Part shown: piece after piece, positions 43,483 through 53,600 of the stretch
Layout of the letters: each line of letters opens with the position of its first letter
How positions within the stretch are numbered: position 1 is the first letter of the stretch
Assembly (NCBI GenBank): GCA_016927905.1
Contig: JAFGLW010000012.1
Coordinates: forward strand, 62,001-126,000
Origin: a candidate division CSSED10-310 bacterium
GTDB taxonomy: Bacteria > CSSED10-310 > JAFGJC01
Length of the DNA stretch: 64,000 bases
Direction: 5' to 3'
Notes under the pieces: model-generated
Database searches by the model: none
What the model was told of the DNA's origin: nothing
The model's input: only the letters and a program-made list of their open reading frames with translations
Position numbers and translations under genes: made by a program

Positions 43483-46040
43483 AGAAAAAACAGATCAAAT
43501 CCATTCAGATCCCACCCAAAGAACTCACGGCCGACCAGCTCAGGTGGCATTGCCCGGAAGACCTGTTTGATTTCAAGGGCACGCGCGACCTGAAAACCAA
43601 GACCGGCATCATCGGTCAGCATCGGGCCATCCGTTCGATCAAGACGGGTCTGGAGATCAAGAGTCCGGGATATAACATTTTCGTGTCCGGCCTGACCGGA
43701 ACGGGCCGGTCGACCACGGTCCAGGAGATTTTAAAGGATCTGGACCGGCGGAAAAACTTACCGGATGACAAGTTGTATGTGAACAATTTTAAGGATGAAG
43801 ACCAGCCCCGCCTGATCCGTCTGCCTGCCGGACAGGGAAAAGAATTACGGGAGGATATGGGCACTCTGGTGGAGCTTTTTCGCAAGCATCTGCCGGGAAT
43901 TTTCGAGAGCAAGAAATACAAACGCAGAATCCAGGAGTTGACCGAAACCTATCAGAATGAAGAAAGGGAATTGTTCCAGACGTTTGAGAAAACGGTATCC
44001 GAATCCGGGTTCACGGTTGTCCGGATCCAGATGGGTAATTTGACCCGGCCGGATCTCATGCCGTCCATCGACGGCAAGCCCGTGCCGTTCGACGAGCTTG
44101 AGAATTCCGCTGGCGAGGGCAAGTTTGACCCGGATAAACTGGAAGAGTTGAAGAAATCCTACAACCGGTTGAAGGGGGATCTGGACAAGATTCTAGCCAA
44201 GGGACGGGACATCGAGCGCCGGTTCCGGAAGGAAGTTGAGAAGAGCATCCGGGAATTCGGGCTGCCCCACATCGAGGAGCAGATCGAGGATTTGAGGGCA
44301 AGATACAAGTCGGAGGCCGTGAATGCCTATCTGAATGAAATCCGTGATTATACGCTGGACAACATCGATATTTTCCTGAAAAAGGAGGAAAAAACCCAGC
44401 CGATGGCACTGCAGATCGGCATGCCCGCGGTTACCACCGATCCGTTCCGGGTTTACATGGTCAACCTGGTGGTGGACAATTCCGGCCGGACCAAAACACC
44501 GGCGATCGTCGAAACGGCACCCAACTACAAGAACCTGTTCGGGGCGATTGAGAAGGTGGTGGACCGGCAGGGGAACTGGGTGTCGGATTTCATGAACATC
44601 AAAGCCGGCTCCATTTTGAGGGCGGAAGGCGGGTACCTGGTGATCAATCTGCTGGAAGCGGTTTCGGAGCCTTTTGTATGGCAGATGCTGAAACGCACGT
44701 TGAAGTACGGTCAGTTGGAGATTGAAAATCCGGAAGTTTTTTTTCTCATGGGTCAAACCGCCCTGAAGCCGGAGGCCGTCAAGCTGGATCTGAAGGTGGT
44801 GCTGATCGGCGACAAACGGCATTATCTGCTTTTGTATAATTATGACGAGGATTTCAAGAAGATTTTCAAGATCTGTGCGGATTTCAACGACCGGATGGAC
44901 CGGAATGACAGGAACATCCTGGACTATGCCTGTTTTGTCAAACGGATTACCGAGAATGAAAATCTTCCGTCTTTCTCCCCTTCGGGTGTCGCGGCGGTGG
45001 TTGAGGAATCCGTCCGGATGGCGGACCGCCAGGATAAATTGTCATCCCGTTTCTCCGATATCGCCGATCTGGTCCGGGAAGCATCCTACTGGATGAACCG
45101 CGAGAAGGGGAAATCCGTCAACCGGGAGCACATTGATAAGGCGGTGGAAGAGCGCGTTTACCGGCGCAACCTGATTGAGGAACGAATCCGGGAATATATC
45201 CGGGATGGTTTGATCATGATCGATACCGCCGGAGAAAAATCCGCCCAGATCAACGGGCTGGCCATTTACGACTATGGGGAATTCGCATTCGGGAAACCGG
45301 CCAAGATCACTGCGACGGTGAGCCTGGGAAAGGAAGGAATCATCAACATTGAACGGGAAGCCGAGTTATCGGGAAAGATTCATGACAAGGGGATCCAGAT
45401 CCTGTCGGGTTTTCTGCGCAACCGGTTTGCCCAGGACAAACCCCTGACTCTGTCGGCGTCCATCTGTTTCGAGCAGTCGTACGGCGGGATTGACGGGGAC
45501 AGCGCTTCATCCACCGAGTTGTACCTGCTTCTGTCGACACTGGCTCAGGTTCCCATCCGGCAGTTCATCGCCGTGACCGGATCCGTTAACCAGCAGGGTG
45601 AAATCCAGCCCATCGGCGGCGTCAACCAGAAGATAGAGGGTTTTTACGACGTATGCCGTCTCAAGAGGTTGACCGGCAAGCAGGGCGTGATCATCCCCCG
45701 GCAAAACGTCAAGGATCTGCAACTGCGGAAGGATGTCGTGGAAACCGTGAACAGGGGACGATTTCATATCTGGGCGGTTGAGACGGTGGATGAGGGTATT
45801 GAAATTTTGACGGGGGTGAAAGCCGGGAAGCGGAACCGGAAGGGTGTATGGGAGACGGGTACCCTCAATTACCTGGTGAATGAGCGGTTGAAGGAACTGG
45901 CCACGGGAATCCAGAAATTCTATCAGACGCGGGAGAAACCGGATTTGCAGAAGGGGGATCGACCGTCCAAGGAACCCCGGATTCCGCCGCCGCCCAGGCA
46001 GCCGACCCGTCAGGGCGACGAAGAAGGCGGTAACGACTGA
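43479..46040 (+). CDS. LonC/LonB-like ATP-dependent protease
   Basis: An 853-residue AAA+ protease of the AAA_32/LonC-like group. The Walker A segment reads GLTGTGRST, with Arg in place of Lys as is common in this group. A long coiled coil follows (about 140-290). The C-terminal protease domain has the Ser-Lys dyad: S675 in GDSAS and K718 in NQKIEG. Unlike LonA it lacks the N-terminal substrate domain. The TTG start at 43479 has GGAGGTGA five bases ahead and overlaps the XPB stop. It converges on the GGDEF gene with three bases between. Confidence 0.93.
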   Translation: MKKKQIKSIQIPPKELTADQLRWHCPEDLFDFKGTRDLKTKTGIIGQHRAIRSIKTGLEIKSPGYNIFVSGLTGTGRSTTVQEILKDLDRRKNLPDDKLYVNNFKDEDQPRLIRLPAGQGKELREDMGTLVELFRKHLPGIFESKKYKRRIQELTETYQNEERELFQTFEKTVSESGFTVVRIQMGNLTRPDLMPSIDGKPVPFDELENSAGEGKFDPDKLEELKKSYNRLKGDLDKILAKGRDIERRFRKEVEKSIREFGLPHIEEQIEDLRARYKSEAVNAYLNEIRDYTLDNIDIFLKKEEKTQPMALQIGMPAVTTDPFRVYMVNLVVDNSGRTKTPAIVETAPNYKNLFGAIEKVVDRQGNWVSDFMNIKAGSILRAEGGYLVINLLEAVSEPFVWQMLKRTLKYGQLEIENPEVFFLMGQTALKPEAVKLDLKVVLIGDKRHYLLLYNYDEDFKKIFKICADFNDRMDRNDRNILDYACFVKRITENENLPSFSPSGVAAVVEESVRMADRQDKLSSRFSDIADLVREASYWMNREKGKSVNREHIDKAVEERVYRRNLIEERIREYIRDGLIMIDTAGEKSAQINGLAIYDYGEFAFGKPAKITATVSLGKEGIINIEREAELSGKIHDKGIQILSGFLRNRFAQDKPLTLSASICFEQSYGGIDGDSASSTELYLLLSTLAQVPIRQFIAVTGSVNQQGEIQPIGGVNQKIEGFYDVCRLKRLTGKQGVIIPRQNVKDLQLRKDVVETVNRGRFHIWAVETVDEGIEILTGVKAGKRNRKGVWETGTLNYLVNERLKELATGIQKFYQTREKPDLQKGDRPSKEPRIPPPPRQPTRQGDEEGGND

Positions 46041-46043
46041 TTT

Positions 46044-49000
46044 TCAGTTCGCGGGCTCCAGCATGATTCTGATTTCCCGTTCGGCCGAATCACAGCCGAT
46101 TTCCGAAAAAATATCTCTGGCCGCGGTCAACTGCCGGTAGCCGGTCAGGTCGTCGCCCCGGGCCCTGGCAATCAAACCTTTCTCCTTGAGACACCGGGCC
46201 AGTTCAAACCGGTTTTTTATTTCGAGATTGATCCGTTCGGCTTCGCTTAAATGTTCCATTGCGGCATCGAAATTACCGCGGGCTTTTTCGATCTTGCCCA
46301 TCAGAACATGGGATTCGGCTTTCCCGGAAGGGTCCCCGAAAAGCCGGGCGATCCGGAGAATATCTTCCGCCACGGTGATTGCCGTATCCAGATTGCCTTG
46401 TTTCATCTCGAAGTATGCACGGGCCATAACCACTTTTTGACCGGCCAATCCGATATCGTGATCGGAATGCAGCTGTTCGGCTTTCATGAGCACTTTCCGG
46501 GCCCGTTCCATCTCGCCTTTCTGAATATGGATATGCATCAGGATGGTCTGGCTGACGGCCAGTCCCGGAATATCGTCCGAAAGCTCGCGGATCTGGATGG
46601 ATTGCCGGCAGTATTTTTCGGCCTCGTTCAGCTGATTTTTCCACATCAGGAGCTGGGCGACCATGGCATTCGGGTGGGCCAGGGATGCAACATGCCCGAG
46701 TGTCTCTTCGATCCGGATACATTTATTGTACCAATGCAGGGCATCGTCCCATCGACCGGCTTCCATGAAAATGCCCGCCAGGTTGGTGTAGGATCGGCTG
46801 ATCCGGGACAGGTCGCGTGCCTTGCGGCGGAGTTCCAGGCTGTCCGAGTACATCCGGACCGCCAGATCCCGGTTTCCGAGATTGAATTCAGCGGTTGCCA
46901 TCAGATCGTAGATATCGGAACGTTCAACCCAATACTGGGTGTCTTTAAGGTCGTCGGCGTATTTCCGGGTCAGTTCCAGGCAGGCTTCAAATTCCCCTCT
47001 CTGCAGCATCAGGGCGGCTTTACATGTTTCCAGTCTCAGAAATTCAACCTTGTCCTGTTCGGGATCCAGAAAGTTTTCGGCCATCCGGATATCTCCGGCC
47101 GCGGCTTCAAACCGGCCGCTGTCGATATAAATCTGTGCGATCCAGCGGTGTATCTGAGCTTTCCGGAACGGGGTCATGAAGCTGCTGCCGATCCGGACGG
47201 CCAGCCTGAATTTATCGATCGCCTGCATGCCCCGGCCCTGTTCCTTGAGAATCAAGGCGACTTTCTGATGAAGCGCACTCAATTCCTGGGAGTATTGTCC
47301 GGTATCGTGCTCGATCAGCCGGATCGCCCGTTTGTAATATCTCATTGCGGAGTTTTCGGCGTGGAGTGACCCGGCTTTGTCGCCGGCCTGCCGGTACAGA
47401 AGCACCGCCCGTTCGATCATCCGGCCCTCGATGTAATGATGCGCCAGTTCCTCTGCGATCAGTTCCGTTTTTCCCCGGTATATCCGTTCCAGCGCTTCCG
47501 CAACCCGCAGATGTGCCTGGCTTCGCCTCCGGCCATCCATCTGTTCGTACAGGACTTCCCGGATCTTGTTATGCGTGAACTGGTACCGTTCGCCCTTCTG
47601 GCTGGGCAGCTGATGAATCAGCTGCAGGTTTTCCAGCCGTTCCAGGATATCCAGCAGGTGACCCTCGTTCAGCCCGGAAACCATCTGCATGACATCGAAA
47701 TTGAATATTCGGCCCATCACGCCAGCCATGGAAAGCAGTTTCCGGTCTTCCGCCTCCAGCCGGTCAAGCTGCGAAAAAATCATTTCCCGGATCGAGTCCG
47801 GTGCGGTGAGCTGTTTGATCTGGCGGACGTCCCAGCCGCCGGGTGTCCAGTTCAGGACCTCCTGTTCTATGAGCGCTTTCAAAATTTCTTCCACATAAAA
47901 CGGATTGCCTTCGCTCTCCCGGTGGACCAGATCAGTGAACTCCAGTGGAAACGCCTGGCCCAACAGGGTGTGGACCAGTTCCCGGGTTCGGGCCCGGTTA
48001 AAACGGTGCAGTTCGATGATGCTGACTTCCGAAATTTCCCTGAACCCTTTCTGCCAGGTTTTAAACGCCTGTTTACCGGTCCCGGAATCTCCGGGATCGC
48101 CGCTCAGGTAACTTCCCAGGAACATGATCCGCTGGTTCCGGGTGGCCCGCACCATGTAAATGAGAAAGCGGGTAGTGGCTTCATCCATCCACTGAAGGTC
48201 ATCGATGATCAGGACGACCACTTCTTTTCTGGCCAGGAGAAGAACATACTGGGTGACGGCGTCAAATAACTGGAATTCCTCGTCGGAAGTCGCCCGGGGG
48301 GCATCCGAGATCGCCAGGCGCGCCGGATCGAGTTCGGGAAGCAGGCGCAGCATTTCCTGTCTCTGGGACTGATTCAGCCCCATCATATTCTGATAGGATT
48401 TCCGGGGATCGGTGTCAAAAAACTGCCTGAGTGCTCCCCGGATGGGCTGATGCGGGATGAACCGGCTGTGTTCATAGCACGTTTCAAACAGGGTCACAGC
48501 CCCCACTTGAACGGCGCGTGTTCTGAATTCTCCCAGAAGCCGCGACCGCCCGACGCCCAGTTCACCCATGACCAGCACGATGCCGCCGTGACCTTGAATG
48601 GTATCCGTCAGGTGCCGGCCCAGCAGAAACATCTCCTCATCCCGGCCCACCATCCTCGGCACCAGCAAGGCCTTCCGGTGTTCTTCCAGGCTGGTTTCTT
48701 CGGATGCGTTGGCCACCTGATTGCGGCCCAGGCGCTTGGCGGCGTATAATCCGTTGTCCGCCGCCTTCAGAAGGGATTCGGCATCCAGACCGTCCATGGG
48801 GAAAACGGCGACACCCACACAGGTTGTGACCTTCAGGTCTGGATCGCCCGTGAACATTTTTTCCGCGACTGCGGTTCGTATTCGTTCTGCTATTACCACG
48901 GCCTTTTCTTTGCCGCATTCCGGAAGCAGGATGACAAATTCATCACCGGCATACCGGGCCACCAGATCGAAAGAGCGGACCTGGCTGATCAGCACTTCCG

Positions 49001-49238
49001 AAAAATTGACCAGAAGCCGGTCACCCCTGGGATGGCCATAAATGTCGTTAACCGATTTCAAACCGTCCACATCCAGAAGCAGTAGAGCGGCTTCCCGGTC
49101 CGATCGCCTGGCCCGTTCCAGTTCCTCGTTCAACCGGAATTTCAGATATCTGCGGTTATACAGTCCGGTCAGCTCGTCGGTAATGGCCATCCGGTGCAGT
49201 TCGTCAAAAGAAAATGAATCCGATCGCATCCCCATCAT
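46044..49238 (-). CDS. GGDEF-ATPase-TPR signalling protein
   Basis: A large regulator of about 1064 residues. Residues 8-175 are a GGDEF domain (MAITDELTGLYNRRYLKFRL) with active site AGDEF at 97-101, slightly altered from GGDEF but with the catalytic Asp and Glu kept. Residues from about 197 form an AAA_16-type NTPase: GELGVGRS at 225-232 has Arg for the usual Lys, and VVVLIIDDLQWMDEAT is Walker B. From about 570 to the end come tetratricopeptide-like helices. The ATP and TPR parts resemble those of MalT/adenylate-cyclase-like regulators, but no DNA-binding domain is seen. The earlier ATG at 49268 lies at the predicted transcription start, so an ATG at 49238 after GGGAG is preferred. Confidence 0.88.
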   Translation of the reverse strand: MMGMRSDSFSFDELHRMAITDELTGLYNRRYLKFRLNEELERARRSDREAALLLLDVDGLKSVNDIYGHPRGDRLLVNFSEVLISQVRSFDLVARYAGDEFVILLPECGKEKAVVIAERIRTAVAEKMFTGDPDLKVTTCVGVAVFPMDGLDAESLLKAADNGLYAAKRLGRNQVANASEETSLEEHRKALLVPRMVGRDEEMFLLGRHLTDTIQGHGGIVLVMGELGVGRSRLLGEFRTRAVQVGAVTLFETCYEHSRFIPHQPIRGALRQFFDTDPRKSYQNMMGLNQSQRQEMLRLLPELDPARLAISDAPRATSDEEFQLFDAVTQYVLLLARKEVVVLIIDDLQWMDEATTRFLIYMVRATRNQRIMFLGSYLSGDPGDSGTGKQAFKTWQKGFREISEVSIIELHRFNRARTRELVHTLLGQAFPLEFTDLVHRESEGNPFYVEEILKALIEQEVLNWTPGGWDVRQIKQLTAPDSIREMIFSQLDRLEAEDRKLLSMAGVMGRIFNFDVMQMVSGLNEGHLLDILERLENLQLIHQLPSQKGERYQFTHNKIREVLYEQMDGRRRSQAHLRVAEALERIYRGKTELIAEELAHHYIEGRMIERAVLLYRQAGDKAGSLHAENSAMRYYKRAIRLIEHDTGQYSQELSALHQKVALILKEQGRGMQAIDKFRLAVRIGSSFMTPFRKAQIHRWIAQIYIDSGRFEAAAGDIRMAENFLDPEQDKVEFLRLETCKAALMLQRGEFEACLELTRKYADDLKDTQYWVERSDIYDLMATAEFNLGNRDLAVRMYSDSLELRRKARDLSRISRSYTNLAGIFMEAGRWDDALHWYNKCIRIEETLGHVASLAHPNAMVAQLLMWKNQLNEAEKYCRQSIQIRELSDDIPGLAVSQTILMHIHIQKGEMERARKVLMKAEQLHSDHDIGLAGQKVVMARAYFEMKQGNLDTAITVAEDILRIARLFGDPSGKAESHVLMGKIEKARGNFDAAMEHLSEAERINLEIKNRFELARCLKEKGLIARARGDDLTGYRQLTAARDIFSEIGCDSAEREIRIMLEPAN

Positions 49239-49271
49239 ACAGGGTGAACTCCCACATTTATAACGCATAGT

Positions 49272-49299
49272 ATTCTATTGAAAACCGGGATTAATGCAA
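49272..49299 (-). promoter_or_regulatory. Promoter of the GGDEF-ATPase-TPR gene
   Basis: On the minus strand TTGCAT (49299-49294) and TAGAAT (49277-49272) are spaced by 16 bases. The predicted transcription start near 49265 falls at the first possible ATG (49268), which argues for a downstream start codon or leaderless translation. Confidence 0.5.
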
Positions 49300-49659
49300 C
49301 CGTTCAGTCCCCCGGTGGGCGTTTGAGTATGGTCCCCGGTCCGCCTTCACCCGCGTTGCCATCATCAGAGTTCTCCCCTCCGGAAACGCCGGAATTCAGA
49401 AGAAGTCTTTCTGAACGAAACCCGATGCAGGTAAAAAATGCCCGGTTCCCAGGGGAGGAACCGGGCGAATGGAGGAGGTTGGGTCTACGTTACAAGGGAG
49501 GAAATTTGCACTCTCAAATATTTCTACGTTCGGGCCGCTACAGCAGTTCCAAAAATTTTTCCCCCGGAATCCGGTTTCATGCGTCCGGTTGACTCCGGTG
49601 CTGATACACAGTAAAGGATAGAGTCTGCGATGGTTTGCATTGACGGGAGGTTCTGAGGC
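49300..49659. other. Intergenic stretch holding a hairpin, otherwise no gene
   Basis: The region separates the divergent GGDEF and GAPDH-like genes. The only marked structure is the hairpin at 49440-49466. Several GGAGG-like stretches (49471-49476, 49496-49501) do not lead to convincing reading frames. Confidence 0.45.
49434..49466 (-). terminator. Intrinsic terminator-like hairpin without an obvious gene
   Basis: On the minus strand a perfect ten-pair stem GCCCGGTTCC/GGAACCGGGC (49466-49457 and 49449-49440) with a seven-base loop is followed by ATTTTTT (49439-49433). No minus-strand coding gene lies upstream of it, so it may end a small RNA starting in or before the GAPDH-like gene leader. 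Confidence 0.65.
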
Positions 49660-50658
49660 GTGAAAATCGGGATCAGCGGTATGGGCCGGATCGGCCGGAT
49701 GCTTGTCAGACAACTGGTGGAAACCGGCCATGAAGTCGCTGCCGTGTGGGAGCGTCTGGTGGAGCCTTCCCAGCTTGCATATCTGATCCGGTACGATTCC
49801 ATTCACCGGCAGGCCGGATTTACTGTTGAACATGAAAAGGGTGATCGCATCATTTATCTCAACGGCAATCCCTGCAGGATATATTCCGGGGGTCCCACCG
49901 CCTCCGAAGGGCTCCGGTCAATCGACATCCTTGTCGAATGTTCAGGGCGGGACGACATGATATCCCAACTCAGGAAAGACCTGCCTGCAAACCTGAATGG
50001 CCTGCTGGTATCGTGGCTTCACCCGGAAGTTGACCAGACGGTTATTCTGGGGGTGAACGAAGATGTATTCCGGCGGGGTGATCACCGGGTTGTATCATTG
50101 GGAACCTGCACCGGGAACTGTTTTCTGCCCGTCCTGAAAATACTGTCCGACCGTTTCCCGGTGGATGGCGGGATCATCAGCATCCTGCATCCCTATCTCG
50201 CCGCCCAGAACCTGATGGATAATCCGCACCCGTGCGGCGATGCCTCGTACCTGAGATCGGCTCCCATGTCGGTCATTCCGGGCCGCACCCGGCTGCTTCA
50301 ATCCATCCGACAGGTTTTTCCCGAATTCGACAACCGGTTCCAGGCCATCTGCTTCCGGATTCCGTCTCCAGCCGGACTTCTGATGGATACCAATATTCTT
50401 TTCCGGCATTCCGTCGAAGCAACCAGCCTGATTGAGACACTGGAAACCGCAGCCCGGACCACCCACCGGGACCTGATCACGGTTTTTCATGACCGGATGG
50501 TCTCCCAGGATTTCATCGGATTGCCCTGGTCCGCCGCCATCGACGGGAATGGGACGGAACCGGGTCTGCGCACGATCCACAAATTGCTGCTGTGGCAGGA
50601 CAACGAGTACGGGTACTGCTCCAGAATCGTCAATTTTATCGATCGGTTTCTGGTATAA
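49660..50658 (+). CDS. Divergent glyceraldehyde-3-phosphate dehydrogenase-like protein
   Basis: A 332-residue GAPDH-fold protein. The NAD site KIGISGMGRIGRMLVRQL is at 2-19. The catalytic Cys is kept (C150) but the usual SCTTN is GTCTGN; the catalytic His is H177 in LHPYLAAQN. The C-terminal signature LLWQDNEYGYCSRIVNF is recognisable. The S-loop region is strongly altered. It may be a GAPDH or erythrose-4-phosphate dehydrogenase relative with another substrate, or regulatory. The start is GTG after GGGAGG. It lies 12 bases ahead of the large dikinase-like gene. Confidence 0.85.
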   Translation: MKIGISGMGRIGRMLVRQLVETGHEVAAVWERLVEPSQLAYLIRYDSIHRQAGFTVEHEKGDRIIYLNGNPCRIYSGGPTASEGLRSIDILVECSGRDDMISQLRKDLPANLNGLLVSWLHPEVDQTVILGVNEDVFRRGDHRVVSLGTCTGNCFLPVLKILSDRFPVDGGIISILHPYLAAQNLMDNPHPCGDASYLRSAPMSVIPGRTRLLQSIRQVFPEFDNRFQAICFRIPSPAGLLMDTNILFRHSVEATSLIETLETAARTTHRDLITVFHDRMVSQDFIGLPWSAAIDGNGTEPGLRTIHKLLLWQDNEYGYCSRIVNFIDRFLV

Positions 50659-50659
50659 T
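50651..50659 (+). promoter_or_regulatory. Extended -10 at the end of the GAPDH-like gene
   Basis: TGGTATAAT (50651-50659) is a perfect extended -10 that overlaps the stop codon of the GAPDH-like gene. No -35 is clear. Transcripts from it would start only about five bases ahead of the next ATG, so it may give near-leaderless mRNA or be chance. Confidence 0.35.
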
Positions 50660-50670
50660 AACGGAATCTC

Positions 50671-53600
50671 ATGCCGGATCTTGAATTTGAATCCGAAGCT
50701 TTGAAGGTCAACCTGGAGCGAACCCGTGTCTTCGAAATCAGGTTGTCCGAAGATCATCAGTGGTTTCTGGAGATCACTCGGGATTCTTACGGTCTTAACA
50801 AACGGGTTGAAGGGATGCTGAGGGAGCTGTATCATCCGTATTCCAATGCGGCGGAGGTCGCCAGGCAGCTCCGGGAAATCGCGCTCCAGGATCGATGGTT
50901 TTATCAGACGCATCCCGAATCCGGGCATATTCTGGAAATTTTGGTTGCCACATTCGAACAGTTTCTGGAGAGATCGATGGACCCGCATATTGCGGAACGA
51001 ACCATCCGGACCATCGTCGAACTCGCCGATCACCTGCTGCATCCCGATGTCCAGACCGGCGCGATGCCGGTCATTCACCGGATTCTTTCGATCCTGGAAA
51101 CCGTTCTCCCCACTTTTCCCCAGGTCAATATCCGGGCTTCCAGTTTCCTGAAAAACCTCGGATCCGATCTGGCCGGTCATCCGGAGTTTTCTTCCCGCAT
51201 GACATCGATTCTCAAATCAACCCTTCAAGAGAACATCCGCTTCTGGCTCAACACCAGCGATATCGAGTCCTGGTTTCAGGGTCGCCGGGATTTTTTAGAT
51301 GCGGATTATCCCGAGTTGATCCGTTCCGCAAGCCGGGATTATCTGGAATCCGAACGGAAGAAAATCGATGCCGGGGAAACCTGGAACGAACTGGTGAAGT
51401 GTATCGATTTCAAAACCATATCCGGCAAATACCGGGATTTGATTTCCGACGTTGCTTCACCCATGGACCGTTCCTACTTCATTCTGTACCTGCTGCATCT
51501 CCCGGGAATGGACCATTTGAAGGAACCGTTGCTGTGGGATCTCAACCGGACGCTCCAATCCATCCGGAAAGATTTTTCAGGTGAAAACCTGACTATTTTC
51601 CTCGAAAGGCTGTTTTCGCTGTTCGGGGAGTTGAAATCGTCGCACATGAGCATGGTTCTGGATTGTGTCGAGACGCTGGGGCGGGAGATTTGCGTGGGGG
51701 GCAATTCGCTGCTGACTCAGCACTTCATTGACCTGGTGATCCGCCTGGGATTCGTTCTGCCCGGGCTGAGCGGGGTGGATGCCAACTGGCAGATCAAGGT
51801 TGATCCGAACCATATCAAGAACGTCCGGGTGTGGCTGCACCTGGTCGAATGCAATCCGCCCGGTTGCATCAAACTTCTCTCGGCGTTGATCGTCAACCTG
51901 AAAATCGAGGGCATTTTTATTGCCGATACGGATCTGTTCCAGCGGGATATCACACAACTGCTCAATTCCAATATTTCCCCGTGTTACAAGTTGGTCAAAC
52001 AGCTGACGCGACAGTTTCCAGTTTATTACAGCGAAATCGGTGCGGAAGGGGAACTGCGGGAAATTACCACGGCGATGGACGAGTTGACCCATCGCCAGGA
52101 CCGGTTGATCCATTTTCTGCGGAAACAGATCCATACGGAAAGCAACAATACGCACATCGAGTTGACGCGCAAGGTCATCCAATACTGGTTTGACGGGTGT
52201 CTGGAACCTTTGGAACCGGATCTTCCGGATGAGATCAAATCGGCGGTCACCGATTCCGGGGAGTGGTTCGAGCCGGTGCATGAAGCGGTAAAGGCATTGT
52301 GCGCCATATTGAAAATGCAGCCGAAGGAAATCGTGGACATCGATTTGGAAACGTTGCAGAAAGCAATAGAGGGTCTTCCGGAGAATATCGCGCCGGGAGC
52401 TGAGCGGATATATTTCCTGGCCAGGTTGCAGGGCGTGTTGAAACAGAAATACACTCTGGATGCAACGGCTGTCATCCCCCAGATGAGCCGGATGGCGAAT
52501 TTCACGGGTCAGACGGTGGCGCAGTTCGAGAAACTTCTGGCGGCGGACGACCCGGAATCCCTGATCGAGTTCATTTTCCGGATCATGAGAGAACTTCGGG
52601 AAGTCATATTGAACCCCGAACCCAGTGCCGGCCGGGAGGATATTTATCATAAGCGTCATATCGCCGCCGGTATTCCTTCCATGTACGGCCGGTATCGGGA
52701 GCCCAAATTTGAAGCGCTGGGGTTGACTTTCCGCCTGGAGCAGATGGTGGACAAGTACCTGCATCGGTGGATTGCCGGTACCAATCTGCGTTGCATCACC
52801 GCCCGGACGCTTCGCCGGATTGTCCGGGTACTGGAGATTTTCAGGGATGGGCTGGAGCTGGACGGTGTTTCGAGCGAGGGATTCAGCTCCAACCTGAACA
52901 TGCTCAAGTTCAGCCTGACCACAGCCAGTTTTTCCATGGATCAGATATTGAACCTGTTTCAATTCATGTCCAAGAATATCAAGGAGATTATCCAGGAGTA
53001 TTTTCTTGGTTATCATGACACCACGCTGAAAACGATCGTGACCCAGCAGGCGAAGCGTCAGCAGTCGGGTCCCGTTTCAACCGAGGACATCCTGAAAATT
53101 GTCCACAAGAAATCGGAGACGTTTTATCGGGATATCATCACCCAGGCGTTTCTGATCCAGCAGCTGGATAATTTCATTTCCGACATCACCAACACGCTGA
53201 AGGGCATGCTGGAGCAATTGACGCCGGAGACGATCCGGAGCGTGATGAGTTATGATCCGGATTTGATTTCCAGCCCGATCCATCAGCCCACTGTGGAATT
53301 GGACAACCAGGTGTTTCTGGGTGCCAAGGGGTATTTTCTCAAGAAACTGCATTCCTATCATTTCCCGATTCCTCCCGGATTCATCTTGACCACGGAAGTC
53401 TTTCGACGGCGGAATGTTTTTTCGCGTTATCCCGAGATGTTCCGGGAAATATTCCAGCATATCGAATATCGGGTGAGGGAGCTGGAGACCTTATCGGGGA
53501 AGGGATTTGGCGATCCCCGGAATCCGCTGCTTCTGTCGGTCCGGTCGGGCGGTGCGATTTCGCTTCCCGGAGCCATGAACACCTTTCTGAATGTGGGGAT

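Noticed and set aside
49438-49590. Small plus-strand gene starting at ATG 49438
   Set aside because: The start lies in the hairpin stem and no family or ribosome-site support exists.
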